The notes under the pieces: model-generated
Told to the model about the DNA's origin: nothing
Databases searched by the model: none
The model's input: the letters and a program-made list of their open reading frames with translations, nothing else
Program-made: the position numbers and the translations under genes
Source of the DNA: Acidomonas methanolica
GTDB lineage: Bacteria; Pseudomonadota; Alphaproteobacteria; Acetobacterales; Acetobacteraceae
Direction: 5' to 3'
Assembly: GCF_004346035.1 (NCBI RefSeq)
Contig: NZ_SLZN01000015.1
Location: 1 to 64,000 of the forward strand
DNA length: 64,000 nt
Shown: positions 1 to 7,953 of the stretch, in pieces
Layout: every line of letters starts with the position of its first letter
How positions within the stretch are numbered: the stretch's first letter is position 1

Positions 1-2
1 CC

Positions 3-56
3 GAGGCCGAGGCCAACTACTATGCAGCCCTTCAGATCATCAATATGGCTGCGTGA
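3..56 (+). pseudogene. 3' end of a truncated CDS, possibly a transposase
   Basis: An open frame entering from the left edge encodes about 17 residues (ending NYYAALQIINMAA) before a TGA at 54-56. The composition resembles the C-terminal tail of some DDE transposases, but the piece is too short to name a family. The following 160 bp hold no gene; a small CCGGG-AAA-CCCGG hairpin lies just after the stop. It could equally be the end of an ordinary gene. Confidence 0.25.
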
Positions 57-219
57 CTCAAACCAATTAGCCTCCGGGAAACCCGGGACGCTTCAATATG
101 AATTCATTTGCCAGCAGTGGGAAAAAGAACCATCACGGTTCATACATAATCCGCACCATCAAATCATGGGACTAAACATCAATCGGTCGGAGATCAAAGG
201 CGACCTCGTCGCCCCGGCA

Positions 220-834
220 TCAGCGATGGGGCTCAGTGCCGACGGCGCTTTCCAGATAAAGCCTCAGCACTGTACCCGCTTCTCCGTCCTGGGCGGATTG
301 AGGGGACGATCCGTCCTGCGGCAGGGCGAAGATCGCCTTGACCAGATGCAGCAGCATCACCGCCCGTTCGTCATGCGGCCCCGGCATGCCGCCGAGCCGT
401 GACAGTAGCCGGCTCATGCGCGCGATCAGCGCCGCGCGGAGTGGTTCCACCCCGCTCTGCCATACGATTCCTCTGTCGATAAGAGAGAGGACGACCGACC
501 GTTCCGTCCGCAGACGCTGAATGATGCCCAGCAACCCGTTTGCCGCGTCTGCCGGCGACAGCGGCGGATCACGGTCGATCAACGCGTCCAGAGCGGCCAG
601 CAACCGTTCCCCGTAGCGTTCGAGCAACGCGGCGGCCAGGACCTCCTTGGTCGGGAAGAAGCGGTAGAGCGAACCGATCGCGGTGTTGGAGCGGGCGGCG
701 ATCTCGGTCATCGTCGCCGCCTCGTAAGACTTCTCGGCGAAAAGCGCCGTCGCCGCCTCGAAGATCGCCGTGACGCGATCTCGTCCGCGCTGCCGTTTGG
801 GGGTGAGCGGCGAGGAACGGGGAGGGCTTGACAT
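220..834 (-). CDS. TetR/AcrR family transcriptional regulator
   Basis: A 204-residue regulator with an N-terminal TetR helix-turn-helix at about residues 20-65 (TMTEIAARSNTAIGSLYRFF is the recognition region) and a helical ligand-binding C-terminus of unknown specificity. Length is typical of the family. It is divergently transcribed from the isochorismatase-like gene at 958, and the 123-bp gap carries two palindromic sequences (840-851 and 860-885) that are natural operator candidates. It therefore probably represses itself and the divergent hydrolase. The effector cannot be deduced from sequence. Confidence 0.9.
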   Translation of the reverse strand: MSSPPRSSPLTPKRQRGRDRVTAIFEAATALFAEKSYEAATMTEIAARSNTAIGSLYRFFPTKEVLAAALLERYGERLLAALDALIDRDPPLSPADAANGLLGIIQRLRTERSVVLSLIDRGIVWQSGVEPLRAALIARMSRLLSRLGGMPGPHDERAVMLLHLVKAIFALPQDGSSPQSAQDGEAGTVLRLYLESAVGTEPHR

Positions 835-839
835 AATGC

Positions 840-885
840 GAGGATATCCTCAACTTGTAGTTATGCGAGACCATCCTCGTATAAC
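840..885. promoter_or_regulatory. Probable TetR operator region
   Basis: A perfect 12-bp palindrome GAGGATATCCTC lies at 840-851. An imperfect inverted repeat follows, GTTATGCGAG (860-869) against CTCGTATAAC (876-885), with one mismatched pair in ten. Both lie in the gap between divergent tetR and the hydrolase gene, the usual place for an autoregulatory TetR site. Binding is inferred. Confidence 0.5.
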
Positions 886-957
886 CGATTTTGCGCGGCC
901 GGTCGATGTTCGATCTGGCCGTGCCATTGTTCCCTCTATCCAGTGAGGTTCCGTTCC

Positions 958-1527
958 ATGACCGCATTCGATCCGCGCACCACCGCGCTCGTCCTCATCG
1001 ACCTGCAAAGTGGTATTCTTGCCTTGCCGACCGCCCCGAAACCATCCTCCCAGGTGCTGGAGGGCGGCAGATCCCTGGCCAGCCGCTTCCGCGCCGCGGG
1101 CGCGGCGGTGGTTCTGGTTCGCGTCGCGTTCGCACCCGATTACGCCGACGCCCCGCCGGGTGCCGTCGATCAGCCCCTCGGAGGCTCGAATGGCGGCCTT
1201 CCGGCGGATTGGGCGCGCCTCGCGGAGGGGCTGGAGGCGCCTGGCGATATCGTCATCACCAAGCGTCAGTGGGGCGCGTTCACCGGCACCGAACTGGACC
1301 TGCAACTTCACAGGCGGGGTATCCGGACGATCGTTCTTGGCGGCATCGCCACCAATTTCGGGGTGGAATCCACGGCGCGACATGCGTGGGAACTCGGCTA
1401 CAACGTCGTCATCGCCGAGGATCTTTGCACCAGCCTGTCGGCAGAGCTTCACGACGTCGCCATCCGTTCCATCTTCCCGCGGATCGCCCGCGTGTTGGAT
1501 TCGGACGCCATTGCGTTCGATTGCTGA
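958..1527 (+). CDS. Isochorismatase-like hydrolase (YecD-like), catalytic Cys absent
   Basis: A 189-residue cysteine-hydrolase-fold protein (VLIDLQ near the N-terminus with the family Asp, and a Lys in VITKRQWGAF). In active isochorismatase/nicotinamidase-like enzymes the segment after the cis-peptide GG(V/I)AT holds the nucleophile Cys. Here it reads GGIATNFGVESTAR, with Gly at that position, as I recall for E. coli YecD. ATG at 958 is preferred over the in-frame GTG at 943 because a GAGG element lies about 9 bp upstream. It is divergent from a TetR gene that likely controls it. Substrate unknown. Confidence 0.8.
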   Translation: MTAFDPRTTALVLIDLQSGILALPTAPKPSSQVLEGGRSLASRFRAAGAAVVLVRVAFAPDYADAPPGAVDQPLGGSNGGLPADWARLAEGLEAPGDIVITKRQWGAFTGTELDLQLHRRGIRTIVLGGIATNFGVESTARHAWELGYNVVIAEDLCTSLSAELHDVAIRSIFPRIARVLDSDAIAFDC

Positions 1528-1694
1528 GGCGTGTCGAGGGCCGAACGATCCGCATGACCGCTGGGGCGTAGTGGTGCGGCTTTCTTTGGTCTTCGCTACT
1601 CTACTGCTGGCCTTCCACCTGCCGATCGAGCGACCCCATTTTCTGCTGGTCGTTGCCGATGCCGTAAAGCGAATTTCGTTACGCAGATAACAGC

Positions 1695-2657
1695 TTAGTG
1701 CGATGTGGGAGTCTGGACTGTCTCTTCGCCTTTGGGGGAAGCAAGGGCGAAGGAAAGCACGGGAGGTCCCCAATACTTAATCGCGCGGGGCTGGAAATAC
1801 ATTGAGTGTGCCCACATACCCGTAACAAAAGGTAATCTCCTTACCTGGGCTTTCCCTCCACAAGAACGAAAGCTGTGGATCATGTCATTCTCATCTTCTA
1901 CAAGAAAATGATCATCGTCATCGACGTTAAGCCAAAGTACTTCGGATTCATTGATTCGCCCCAGTCTGCAGAACGCATATAATAGACTCGTTTTGTCCAT
2001 AAGGTGATATGTCTGATCGAATGAGGTTGAAATTGTTGATCCCATGCCAGGGGAAAGGACCACCTTACGAACAGTCATATCCTTTTCAATATTTCTGAAT
2101 CGCAATACCTCAGGCCCTCCACCTGAGTGTCCGATAAGAAGCACGCGTGAGCGATCAATGTTTGAGTGTTTGGTATAATAATCCAATACGACTGCGATCT
2201 GAGCGGCCGCATTGGACGTCATGGACCAGAAATCGGTTAACCCGGTATGAGAATCCGTCAAATGTGGATCGGCGGCCACTCCGCCGCTATTTCCATACCC
2301 GCTTTTGAGGAACGACACTGCTTCATAGCCGTGATCAAGGAACCAACGGATCCAGGAACTGTTGCATAGCTGCAATTTTTGTCTGGAGCGCCCGTATGTG
2401 GACGTGGTGTATCCGTGCACGAAAAGCATCAAGGGCAGCGGACCCCTCGTATTTGCGGGGCGGCACATCCTTGCATGTAATTCGATGTGATCTCCTGCCG
2501 GATCTATGGCCGGTATAAAGTCTTCGGATATTTTTACAGGATCACTCTCGGCACATCCCGATAGAAAGAGAAACATGAACAATATAAATTTAATGATATG
2601 CTTTCCTGGCGGAAGAATCAGAAATTCTGTATTTTTTTGAATGCATGCCATCAGCAT
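1695..2657 (-). CDS. Alpha/beta-hydrolase-fold lipoprotein
   Basis: A 320-residue protein with a lipoprotein signal: a hydrophobic stretch at about residues 20-34 ending in the lipobox LSGC. The mature part is an alpha/beta hydrolase: oxyanion-loop region LMLFVHGYTT, nucleophile elbow GHSGGG at about residue 175, and acidic/His candidates further on (DDDDH, WAHS). It probably acts as an esterase or peptidase-like enzyme anchored in the envelope; substrate unknown. The gene and its 5' flank are far more AT-rich than the rest of the window, with codons such as ATA and TTA used freely, which suggests recent acquisition. Confidence 0.7.
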   Translation of the reverse strand: MLMACIQKNTEFLILPPGKHIIKFILFMFLFLSGCAESDPVKISEDFIPAIDPAGDHIELHARMCRPANTRGPLPLMLFVHGYTTSTYGRSRQKLQLCNSSWIRWFLDHGYEAVSFLKSGYGNSGGVAADPHLTDSHTGLTDFWSMTSNAAAQIAVVLDYYTKHSNIDRSRVLLIGHSGGGPEVLRFRNIEKDMTVRKVVLSPGMGSTISTSFDQTYHLMDKTSLLYAFCRLGRINESEVLWLNVDDDDHFLVEDENDMIHSFRSCGGKAQVRRLPFVTGMWAHSMYFQPRAIKYWGPPVLSFALASPKGEETVQTPTSH

Positions 2658-3433
2658 AAATCCGACAGATATATATATGATATTAAATTATATAGGGCAC
2701 GACTTTGACTGTTTAAGTGATATTAACTCACAACATAAACATAAAGGTATGCGCCAATACGCAAGGCATCGATATGTTTCTAAAAAATATAAATAAATCT
2801 ATATAGATATGTATATCAATATTTTATATTGGGATTGGAAGTGGAAGAAAACTCATATACGGTATTGTTATTTCCGAACAATGTGGCTTTCTGCTGTGTA
2901 TTGCCTCCATCTATTCCTGTGAAGTAAATATCATCCGAATTTGATGTAATTGATTGATTTTGACCGGAATAGGAAATTGACGACATCACGATGATCAAAT
3001 CATAAATATTATGAAACGCCACAACGTGGTATTACGATATAATTCCTAAATAGGATAATATATTAAATATTGTTTTAATTTATTTAGCTATGATTGACCC
3101 GCTTTGAGATACGCACAGGCGCTGGATCGACTTCATTCTGATCGCCAGGTAACTGAAATCACTCGCGCGCGGTATCGCCCGGACGATCTGGAGGCAAAAC
3201 CGCCGTGGCCTGAATGGTCGTCAGGCAGTGGCGCAACGCGGACCGGAATGGAAGACGAAGGGGCCCGTCGATCGGTGTGAGCAGGCGGGACCGGACGGGA
3301 AAAAGGCGTTTCGCTACAAAAATGGTGTTCGGCGGCCCGCGTAGCCTTGCCAGACTGGGCGCTTTCGCATTTGCTGGCGTCAATCGGCACGATCATCGCG
3401 TGCCCTCTCACCGAGTCCGGAGCATCGTACCCC
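2658..3433. other. Long intergenic stretch, AT-rich then GC-rich
   Basis: About 2658-3110 is strongly AT-rich (many ATAT runs) and apart from the doubtful 56-residue ORF I see no gene. From about 3110 the composition returns to the GC-rich background; several overlapping frames are open there but none has a start signal or a recognisable protein. The abrupt change at about 3110 looks like the edge of an acquired segment. Confidence 0.5.
2816..2986 (-). CDS. Short AT-rich ORF, hypothetical or fragment
   Basis: A 56-residue reading frame starting MSSISYSGQNQS and rich in Ser, Asn and Thr. It has no membrane segment and no domain I recognise. The composition resembles the N-terminal part of secreted repeat or Hint-type proteins, so it may be the surviving 5' end of a larger acquired gene. 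No clear ribosome-binding site is seen. It could also be a chance ORF. Confidence 0.25.
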   Translation of the reverse strand: MSSISYSGQNQSITSNSDDIYFTGIDGGNTQQKATLFGNNNTVYEFSSTSNPNIKY

Positions 3434-5389
3434 GTGTCCAGCCTTCGCCTTCATGCCCTGTTTGCGTTCGTCCTCGCGAGCGCGCCCGCCTTAGCGGCCC
3501 AGCCGCATCCCGAAGCGTCGCCCCTCCCCGTCCCCTTGCCGAAGCCGCTGGACAAGCCGTTTCCCGGCGTGGTGCGGCTGGATGTGGACGCCACGGATCT
3601 GCACCGTCATGTCATGACGGTGCATGAGACCATCCCGATCCCGCCCGAGGCGCGAAAAGCGGGCGATTTCGTGGTGCTCTACCCGAAATGGCTTCCCGGC
3701 AACCATTCCCCCAGCGGCCCGCTTCCGCAACTGGCTGGGATCATGATCAAATCGGGGGACCGCACGTTGGACTGGCTGCGCGATCCCGTGGATGTCTATG
3801 CGTTCCACATCCCCGTCGGAAAGGACGACAAGAGCGTCGATCTCACCTTCCAGTTCCTCTCCGCCGTCACGGATACGGAGGGGCGCGTGGTGATGACGCC
3901 TCATATCGTCAATGTGCAGTGGAATGCCGTCTCGCTCTACCCGGCGGGATATTATTCGCACGATATCGCAGTGAACGCATCCGTCACCTTGCCCACGGGC
4001 TGGCAGATCGGCACCGCACTGCGTCCCGTTGGGCCGCCTTCAAACTCGGCGACCGGCACGACGACCCGTTTCGGCCTCGTGACCTACAACACGCTGGTGG
4101 ATTCACCGCTCTTCGCGGGCGCGTATTTCAAGCGGGTGACTCTCTCCAAACCCGGCGCGACGCCCGTCTCGCTGAACATGGTGGCCGACAAGCCGAGCGA
4201 TCTCGTCTATACGGATGAAGAGATGCAGGCGCATCGCAATCTGGTGGCGCAGGCGATCAAGACTTTCGGCTCGCAGCATTACGATCATTACGATTTCCTG
4301 CTGGCCCTGAGCGATGAACTGGGTGGCATCGGGCTCGAACATCACCGCTCCAGCGAGGACGGCGTCAGCCAGGATTATTTCACCGACTGGGCGCATTCCT
4401 ACCCGCAGCGCGACCTGCTGGCGCATGAATACACCCATTCCTGGAACGGCAAATACCGCCGCCCCGCCGACCTCTACGGCCCCACCTTCAACGACGTCCA
4501 GCGCGGCTCCCTGCTCTGGGTCTATGAGGGCCAGACCCAGTACTGGGGCAATGTACTGGCTGCGCGCTCCGGGCTCGTGACCAAGGCGCAGGGCTTCGAG
4601 GCGCTCGCCCTTCAGGCCGCGAGCTACGCGCAGCAGGCGGGGCGCGTCTGGCGTCCGGTCGAGGACACCACCAACGATCCCACCATCGCCCAGCGCCGCC
4701 CCAAATCCTGGCGCGACTATCAGCGCTCGGAAGACTATTACGTGGAGGGTCAGCTCGTCTGGCTCGACGCCGACACGCTGATCCGCAAGCTGACCGGAGA
4801 AAAGAAATCGCTCGACGATTTCGCCCGTGCCTTCTTCGGCACCAATGACGGCAGCTTCGTCACCAGCACCTATGAGTTCGACGACGTCGTCAAGACGCTC
4901 AACAGCGTCGTCCCCTATGACTGGGCGCGCTTCCTGCGCGACCGCATCTATACGGTGCGTCCGCAGGCGCCGCTCGACGGGCTGGCGACCGGCGGCTATC
5001 GCCTCGTCTTCAACGACAAGCCCAACGAGTTCATGGTGCTGGGCGCCAAGCACCGGCATTACGTGAATTTCCTCTTCTCGCTGGGGTTCGACATCTCGGA
5101 GAAGGGTGAACTCAAGCTGGTTCACTGGGGCGGCCCGGCCTGGAACGCCGGACTGGCGATTCATGACGAGATCGTGGCCGTGAACGGGGACGCCTTCTCA
5201 ATCGAGGGGCTGACCGAGGCGATCAAGGCGGCGGCGATGCCCGGCGCCGAGCCGATCGTCCTGATCGTCAAGAGCGGCGGCCATCTGCGGACCGTGACGG
5301 TTCCCTATGGCGGCGGAATGCGCTTCCCTCATCTGGAGCGCGTCGACGGCACGCCAGACCGGCTGAGCGCCATCTACGCGCCGCGTTGA
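3434..5389 (+). CDS. M61 family metallopeptidase with C-terminal PDZ domain
   Basis: A secreted aminopeptidase-like protein of about 651 residues. The zinc motif HEYTHSWNGKYRRP (HExxH) and downstream WVYEGQTQYWG, with the third zinc ligand Glu, match the M61 glycyl-aminopeptidase family. A PDZ-like segment (WGGPAWNAGLAIHDEIVAVNG) lies near the C-terminus. GTG at 3434 is chosen because it places a normal signal peptide (LHALFAFVLASAPALAA) at the N-terminus with GGAG about 11 bp upstream; the longer TTG-start frame adds an implausible extension. It likely trims peptides in the periplasm. Confidence 0.88.
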   Translation: MSSLRLHALFAFVLASAPALAAQPHPEASPLPVPLPKPLDKPFPGVVRLDVDATDLHRHVMTVHETIPIPPEARKAGDFVVLYPKWLPGNHSPSGPLPQLAGIMIKSGDRTLDWLRDPVDVYAFHIPVGKDDKSVDLTFQFLSAVTDTEGRVVMTPHIVNVQWNAVSLYPAGYYSHDIAVNASVTLPTGWQIGTALRPVGPPSNSATGTTTRFGLVTYNTLVDSPLFAGAYFKRVTLSKPGATPVSLNMVADKPSDLVYTDEEMQAHRNLVAQAIKTFGSQHYDHYDFLLALSDELGGIGLEHHRSSEDGVSQDYFTDWAHSYPQRDLLAHEYTHSWNGKYRRPADLYGPTFNDVQRGSLLWVYEGQTQYWGNVLAARSGLVTKAQGFEALALQAASYAQQAGRVWRPVEDTTNDPTIAQRRPKSWRDYQRSEDYYVEGQLVWLDADTLIRKLTGEKKSLDDFARAFFGTNDGSFVTSTYEFDDVVKTLNSVVPYDWARFLRDRIYTVRPQAPLDGLATGGYRLVFNDKPNEFMVLGAKHRHYVNFLFSLGFDISEKGELKLVHWGGPAWNAGLAIHDEIVAVNGDAFSIEGLTEAIKAAAMPGAEPIVLIVKSGGHLRTVTVPYGGGMRFPHLERVDGTPDRLSAIYAPR

Positions 5390-5409
5390 TCCGCGAGAAC
5401 CGTCCCGGC

Positions 5410-6654
5410 ATGCGCGCTTCTCCTCCCTTGCCCCCGGCGCGCGCGAAAACGCGCTGCGACGCGCTCGGCGTCGCCCCGTTCAGCGATCGCGCCGGGAGCC
5501 TGTTCCGTCCCTGGCTCGGTCCCGCCCATCGCGCGACGCTGGAGCAGGTGGCCGTCTGGATGCGAGAGGCGGGGATGACCGTGGCCGTCGATCAGGCCGC
5601 GAACATCGTCGGGCATTATCCCGGCCTGACGCGGGACGCGCCGGTGCTGCTGCTCGGCTCGCATCTGGACAGCGTGGAGAATGCGGGGCGCTATGACGGG
5701 GCACTCGGCGTCATGCTGGGGATCGAGGCGGTGGCGCATTTCCACGCGGCGGGCCGGCGCTTCCCCTTCGCCATCGACGTGATCGGCTTCGGCGACGAGG
5801 AGGGCTCGCGCTTTCCGACGTATATGATCGGCTCGCGCGCCGTGGCCGGATGCCTGCTGCCCGTCGATCCCTCGTTGCGGGACGCGGCGGGCGTCACCCT
5901 CGCCGAGGCGCTGGCGGAATGGGGGCAGACGATCGAGACGCTGCCCCTCGCGCGGCGGGGGCGCATCGCCGCCTATGTCGAGGCGCATATCGAGCAGGCG
6001 CCGCATCTCGAACGCGCGGGGCAGGCCCTCGGCGTCGTGCGCGGCATCGCCTCGCAATTGCGGTACCGCGTGCGCGTCACAGGGCAGGCCGCTCATGCGG
6101 GCACCGCGATGGGGGAGCGGCAGGATGCGCTCGCGGCGTCGGCGGAGGGGATTCTGGCGATCGAGCGCATCGGCGCGTCCGGGCCGCCCGATCTCGTCAC
6201 CACGGTCGGCGTGCTGACCGTGGCCGGCGGCGCGCCGAACGTCGTGGCGGGAGACGCCGTGTTCAGCCTCGATATCCGCGCGCTCGACCCCACCATACGG
6301 GACGGCGCGGCGCGGGAGATCGTCGAGGCGCTCGACGGCGTCGCGGTCAGGCGCGGGGTGACGGTGACGTTCGAGCGGGAGCAGGATCTGTCCGGCGCGC
6401 GCTGCGACGCGGCGCTCGCGGCGGCGCTCGCCGAGGCGGCGGAGCGTGTCACGGGACAGATCCCGCCGTCCCTTGTCAGCCAGGCGGGGCATGACGCCAT
6501 GGTCATGGCCCATGCCGCGCCCATGGTCATGCTCTTCATCCGCTGTGCGGGCGGCATCAGCCACAATCCGGCGGAATCGGTCGCGCCGGAGGATGTGGAC
6601 GCCGCCCGCGACACGTTGATCGGATTTATCGAGCGTTTCGGAGTTCCGGCATGA
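5410..6654 (+). CDS. allC: Allantoate amidohydrolase (M20 family)
   Basis: A 414-residue M20/allantoate-N-carbamoyl amidohydrolase. Binuclear metal ligands are visible: H85 and D87 in GSHLDS, D96 in RYDGALG, E130-E131 in GDEEGSRF, with later His in AHAGT and a C-terminal His. AllC enzymes turn allantoate into (S)-ureidoglycine, CO2 and ammonia; related beta-ureidopropionases and carbamoylases share the fold. Its partner downstream, a ureidoglycine aminotransferase joined by an ATGA overlap, favours the allantoate role. A TTG overlapping the M61 stop is in frame, but the ATG at 5410 gives the normal length. Confidence 0.82.
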   Translation: MRASPPLPPARAKTRCDALGVAPFSDRAGSLFRPWLGPAHRATLEQVAVWMREAGMTVAVDQAANIVGHYPGLTRDAPVLLLGSHLDSVENAGRYDGALGVMLGIEAVAHFHAAGRRFPFAIDVIGFGDEEGSRFPTYMIGSRAVAGCLLPVDPSLRDAAGVTLAEALAEWGQTIETLPLARRGRIAAYVEAHIEQAPHLERAGQALGVVRGIASQLRYRVRVTGQAAHAGTAMGERQDALAASAEGILAIERIGASGPPDLVTTVGVLTVAGGAPNVVAGDAVFSLDIRALDPTIRDGAAREIVEALDGVAVRRGVTVTFEREQDLSGARCDAALAAALAEAAERVTGQIPPSLVSQAGHDAMVMAHAAPMVMLFIRCAGGISHNPAESVAPEDVDAARDTLIGFIERFGVPA

Positions 6655-7832
6655 GCGCCCTTCCGGCGGATTTCTTCGGCGAGATCGACCCGCCCCAGCG
6701 CCTGCTGATGGGGCCGGGCCCCGCCAACGTGCATCCCCGCGTCCTGCGCGCGATGAGCGCCGACGTGCTTGGGCAGTTCGATCCGGAAATGACCGCATAC
6801 ATGAACCAGACCATGGCGCTCTATCGCCGGGTGTTCATGACGGAGAACCGCTGGACCTTCCTGATCGACGGCACCGCGCGCGCGGGGATCGAGGCGGCGC
6901 TGGCCTCGCTGATCGAGCCCGGCGCGCGGGTGCTGATCCTGCGCGCCGGGCGGTTCGGCATGCTGCTCTCCGAAATCGCGGAGCGGCTGGACGCCGATAT
7001 CCGCGTCATCGATGTCGAATGGGGGCAGATCGCGACGCTCGGACAGATCGAGGCGGGGCTCGCGGCGCATCGTCCTGCCGTCTTCGCGGCCATTCACGGC
7101 GACACCTCGACCACCACCGCCCAGCCGCTGGACGGTGTGGGCGCGCTCTGCGCCAGATATGGCGCGCTTTCCTATATCGACGCGACGGCGACGCTCGGCG
7201 GCATGCCGGTCAGGACGGATGAATGGGGCGTGGACGTCGTCTCGGGCGGGTTGCAGAAATGCATGGGCGGGCCGCCCGGCTGCGCGCCGATCACGATTTC
7301 CGATCGCGCGGCCGCGTTCATCTTCTCCCGGCGCAAGGTCGAATCCGGCATCAGGCGCGACGACCTCGCCGATGGGGCGCGTCCGGCGATCCGCTCGAAT
7401 TATTTCGATCTCTCCATGATCATGGAATACTGGTCGGAGAAGCGCCTCAACCATCATACCGAGGCGACGTCGATGCTCTACGCCGCGCGGGAATGCGCGC
7501 GCGTGATGTTGCAGGAAGGGCTCGACGCCCGCTTCGCTCGCCATGAGGCCGCCGGGCGCGCGATGGTCGAGGGGCTGCGGGCGATGGGGCTGACCGTCTA
7601 TGGGCAGGACGCTTATCGCATGACCAACGTCACCGGCGTCCATATTCCGGACGGGGTGGATGGCGAGCGCGTGCGGCGGCGGATGCGCGAGGAGCATCAG
7701 ATCGAGATCGGCTCCGCCTTTGGCCCGCTCGCCGGGAAGATCTGGCGCATCGGCGCGATGGGCTACAATGCGGAGCCCGACAAGGTGCGCCGCACGCTCG
7801 CCGCGCTGCGCGATGTGCTGGACGGGGCGTAA
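6651..7832 (+). CDS. pucG: (S)-ureidoglycine-glyoxylate aminotransferase
   Basis: A 393-residue class-V PLP aminotransferase. The N-terminal GPGPANVHPRVL and GQFDPEMTAYMNQTMALYR segments and the PLP lysine K203 in SGGLQKCMGGPPG are those of the PucG/alanine-glyoxylate aminotransferase group. PucG moves the amino group of ureidoglycine to glyoxylate, giving oxalurate and glycine. The start overlaps the amidohydrolase stop (ATGA), so the two are translationally coupled and together process allantoate. Without context it could be a generic serine- or alanine-glyoxylate aminotransferase. Confidence 0.85.
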   Translation: MSALPADFFGEIDPPQRLLMGPGPANVHPRVLRAMSADVLGQFDPEMTAYMNQTMALYRRVFMTENRWTFLIDGTARAGIEAALASLIEPGARVLILRAGRFGMLLSEIAERLDADIRVIDVEWGQIATLGQIEAGLAAHRPAVFAAIHGDTSTTTAQPLDGVGALCARYGALSYIDATATLGGMPVRTDEWGVDVVSGGLQKCMGGPPGCAPITISDRAAAFIFSRRKVESGIRRDDLADGARPAIRSNYFDLSMIMEYWSEKRLNHHTEATSMLYAARECARVMLQEGLDARFARHEAAGRAMVEGLRAMGLTVYGQDAYRMTNVTGVHIPDGVDGERVRRRMREEHQIEIGSAFGPLAGKIWRIGAMGYNAEPDKVRRTLAALRDVLDGA

Positions 7833-7849
7833 TGCGGGGTTGATTGGGG

Positions 7850-7885
7850 GTCTTCTTCTGAAGAAAAAGAAGCAAAAAGACTTTT
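7850..7885 (+). terminator. Imperfect hairpin after pucG, AAB-type purine/pyrimidine repeat
   Basis: GTCTT and CTTCT pair with AGAAG and AAGAC across an asymmetric bulge, followed by TTTT. It lies 18 bp after the pucG stop and is a plausible intrinsic terminator. A related A/T-rich hairpin occurs at 11758-11777. Confidence 0.45.
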
Positions 7886-7894
7886 GATCGCTGG

Positions 7895-7925
7895 GCCGCG
7901 GAGTTTCCCGATAAGACTCCGCGGC
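7895..7925. terminator. Strong stem-loop between convergent genes
   Basis: A perfect 10-bp stem GCCGCGGAGT/ACTCCGCGGC with an 11-nt loop lies between the convergent pucG and aldehyde dehydrogenase genes. It lacks an immediate U-run on either strand, so it may act as a 3'-end stabilising hairpin or bidirectional terminator. Confidence 0.6.
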
Positions 7926-7953
7926 TCTGGCGAGGTGAAACGGCCGTGCCTGT

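Noticed and set aside
22-402. A 126-residue plus-strand frame at the left end
   Set aside because: Most of it is antisense to the TetR gene; no recognisable protein and no ribosome-binding site.
3133-3411. Overlapping short frames on both strands before the M61 gene
   Set aside because: None shows a family motif or initiation signal; treated as intergenic or signal-peptide shadow.
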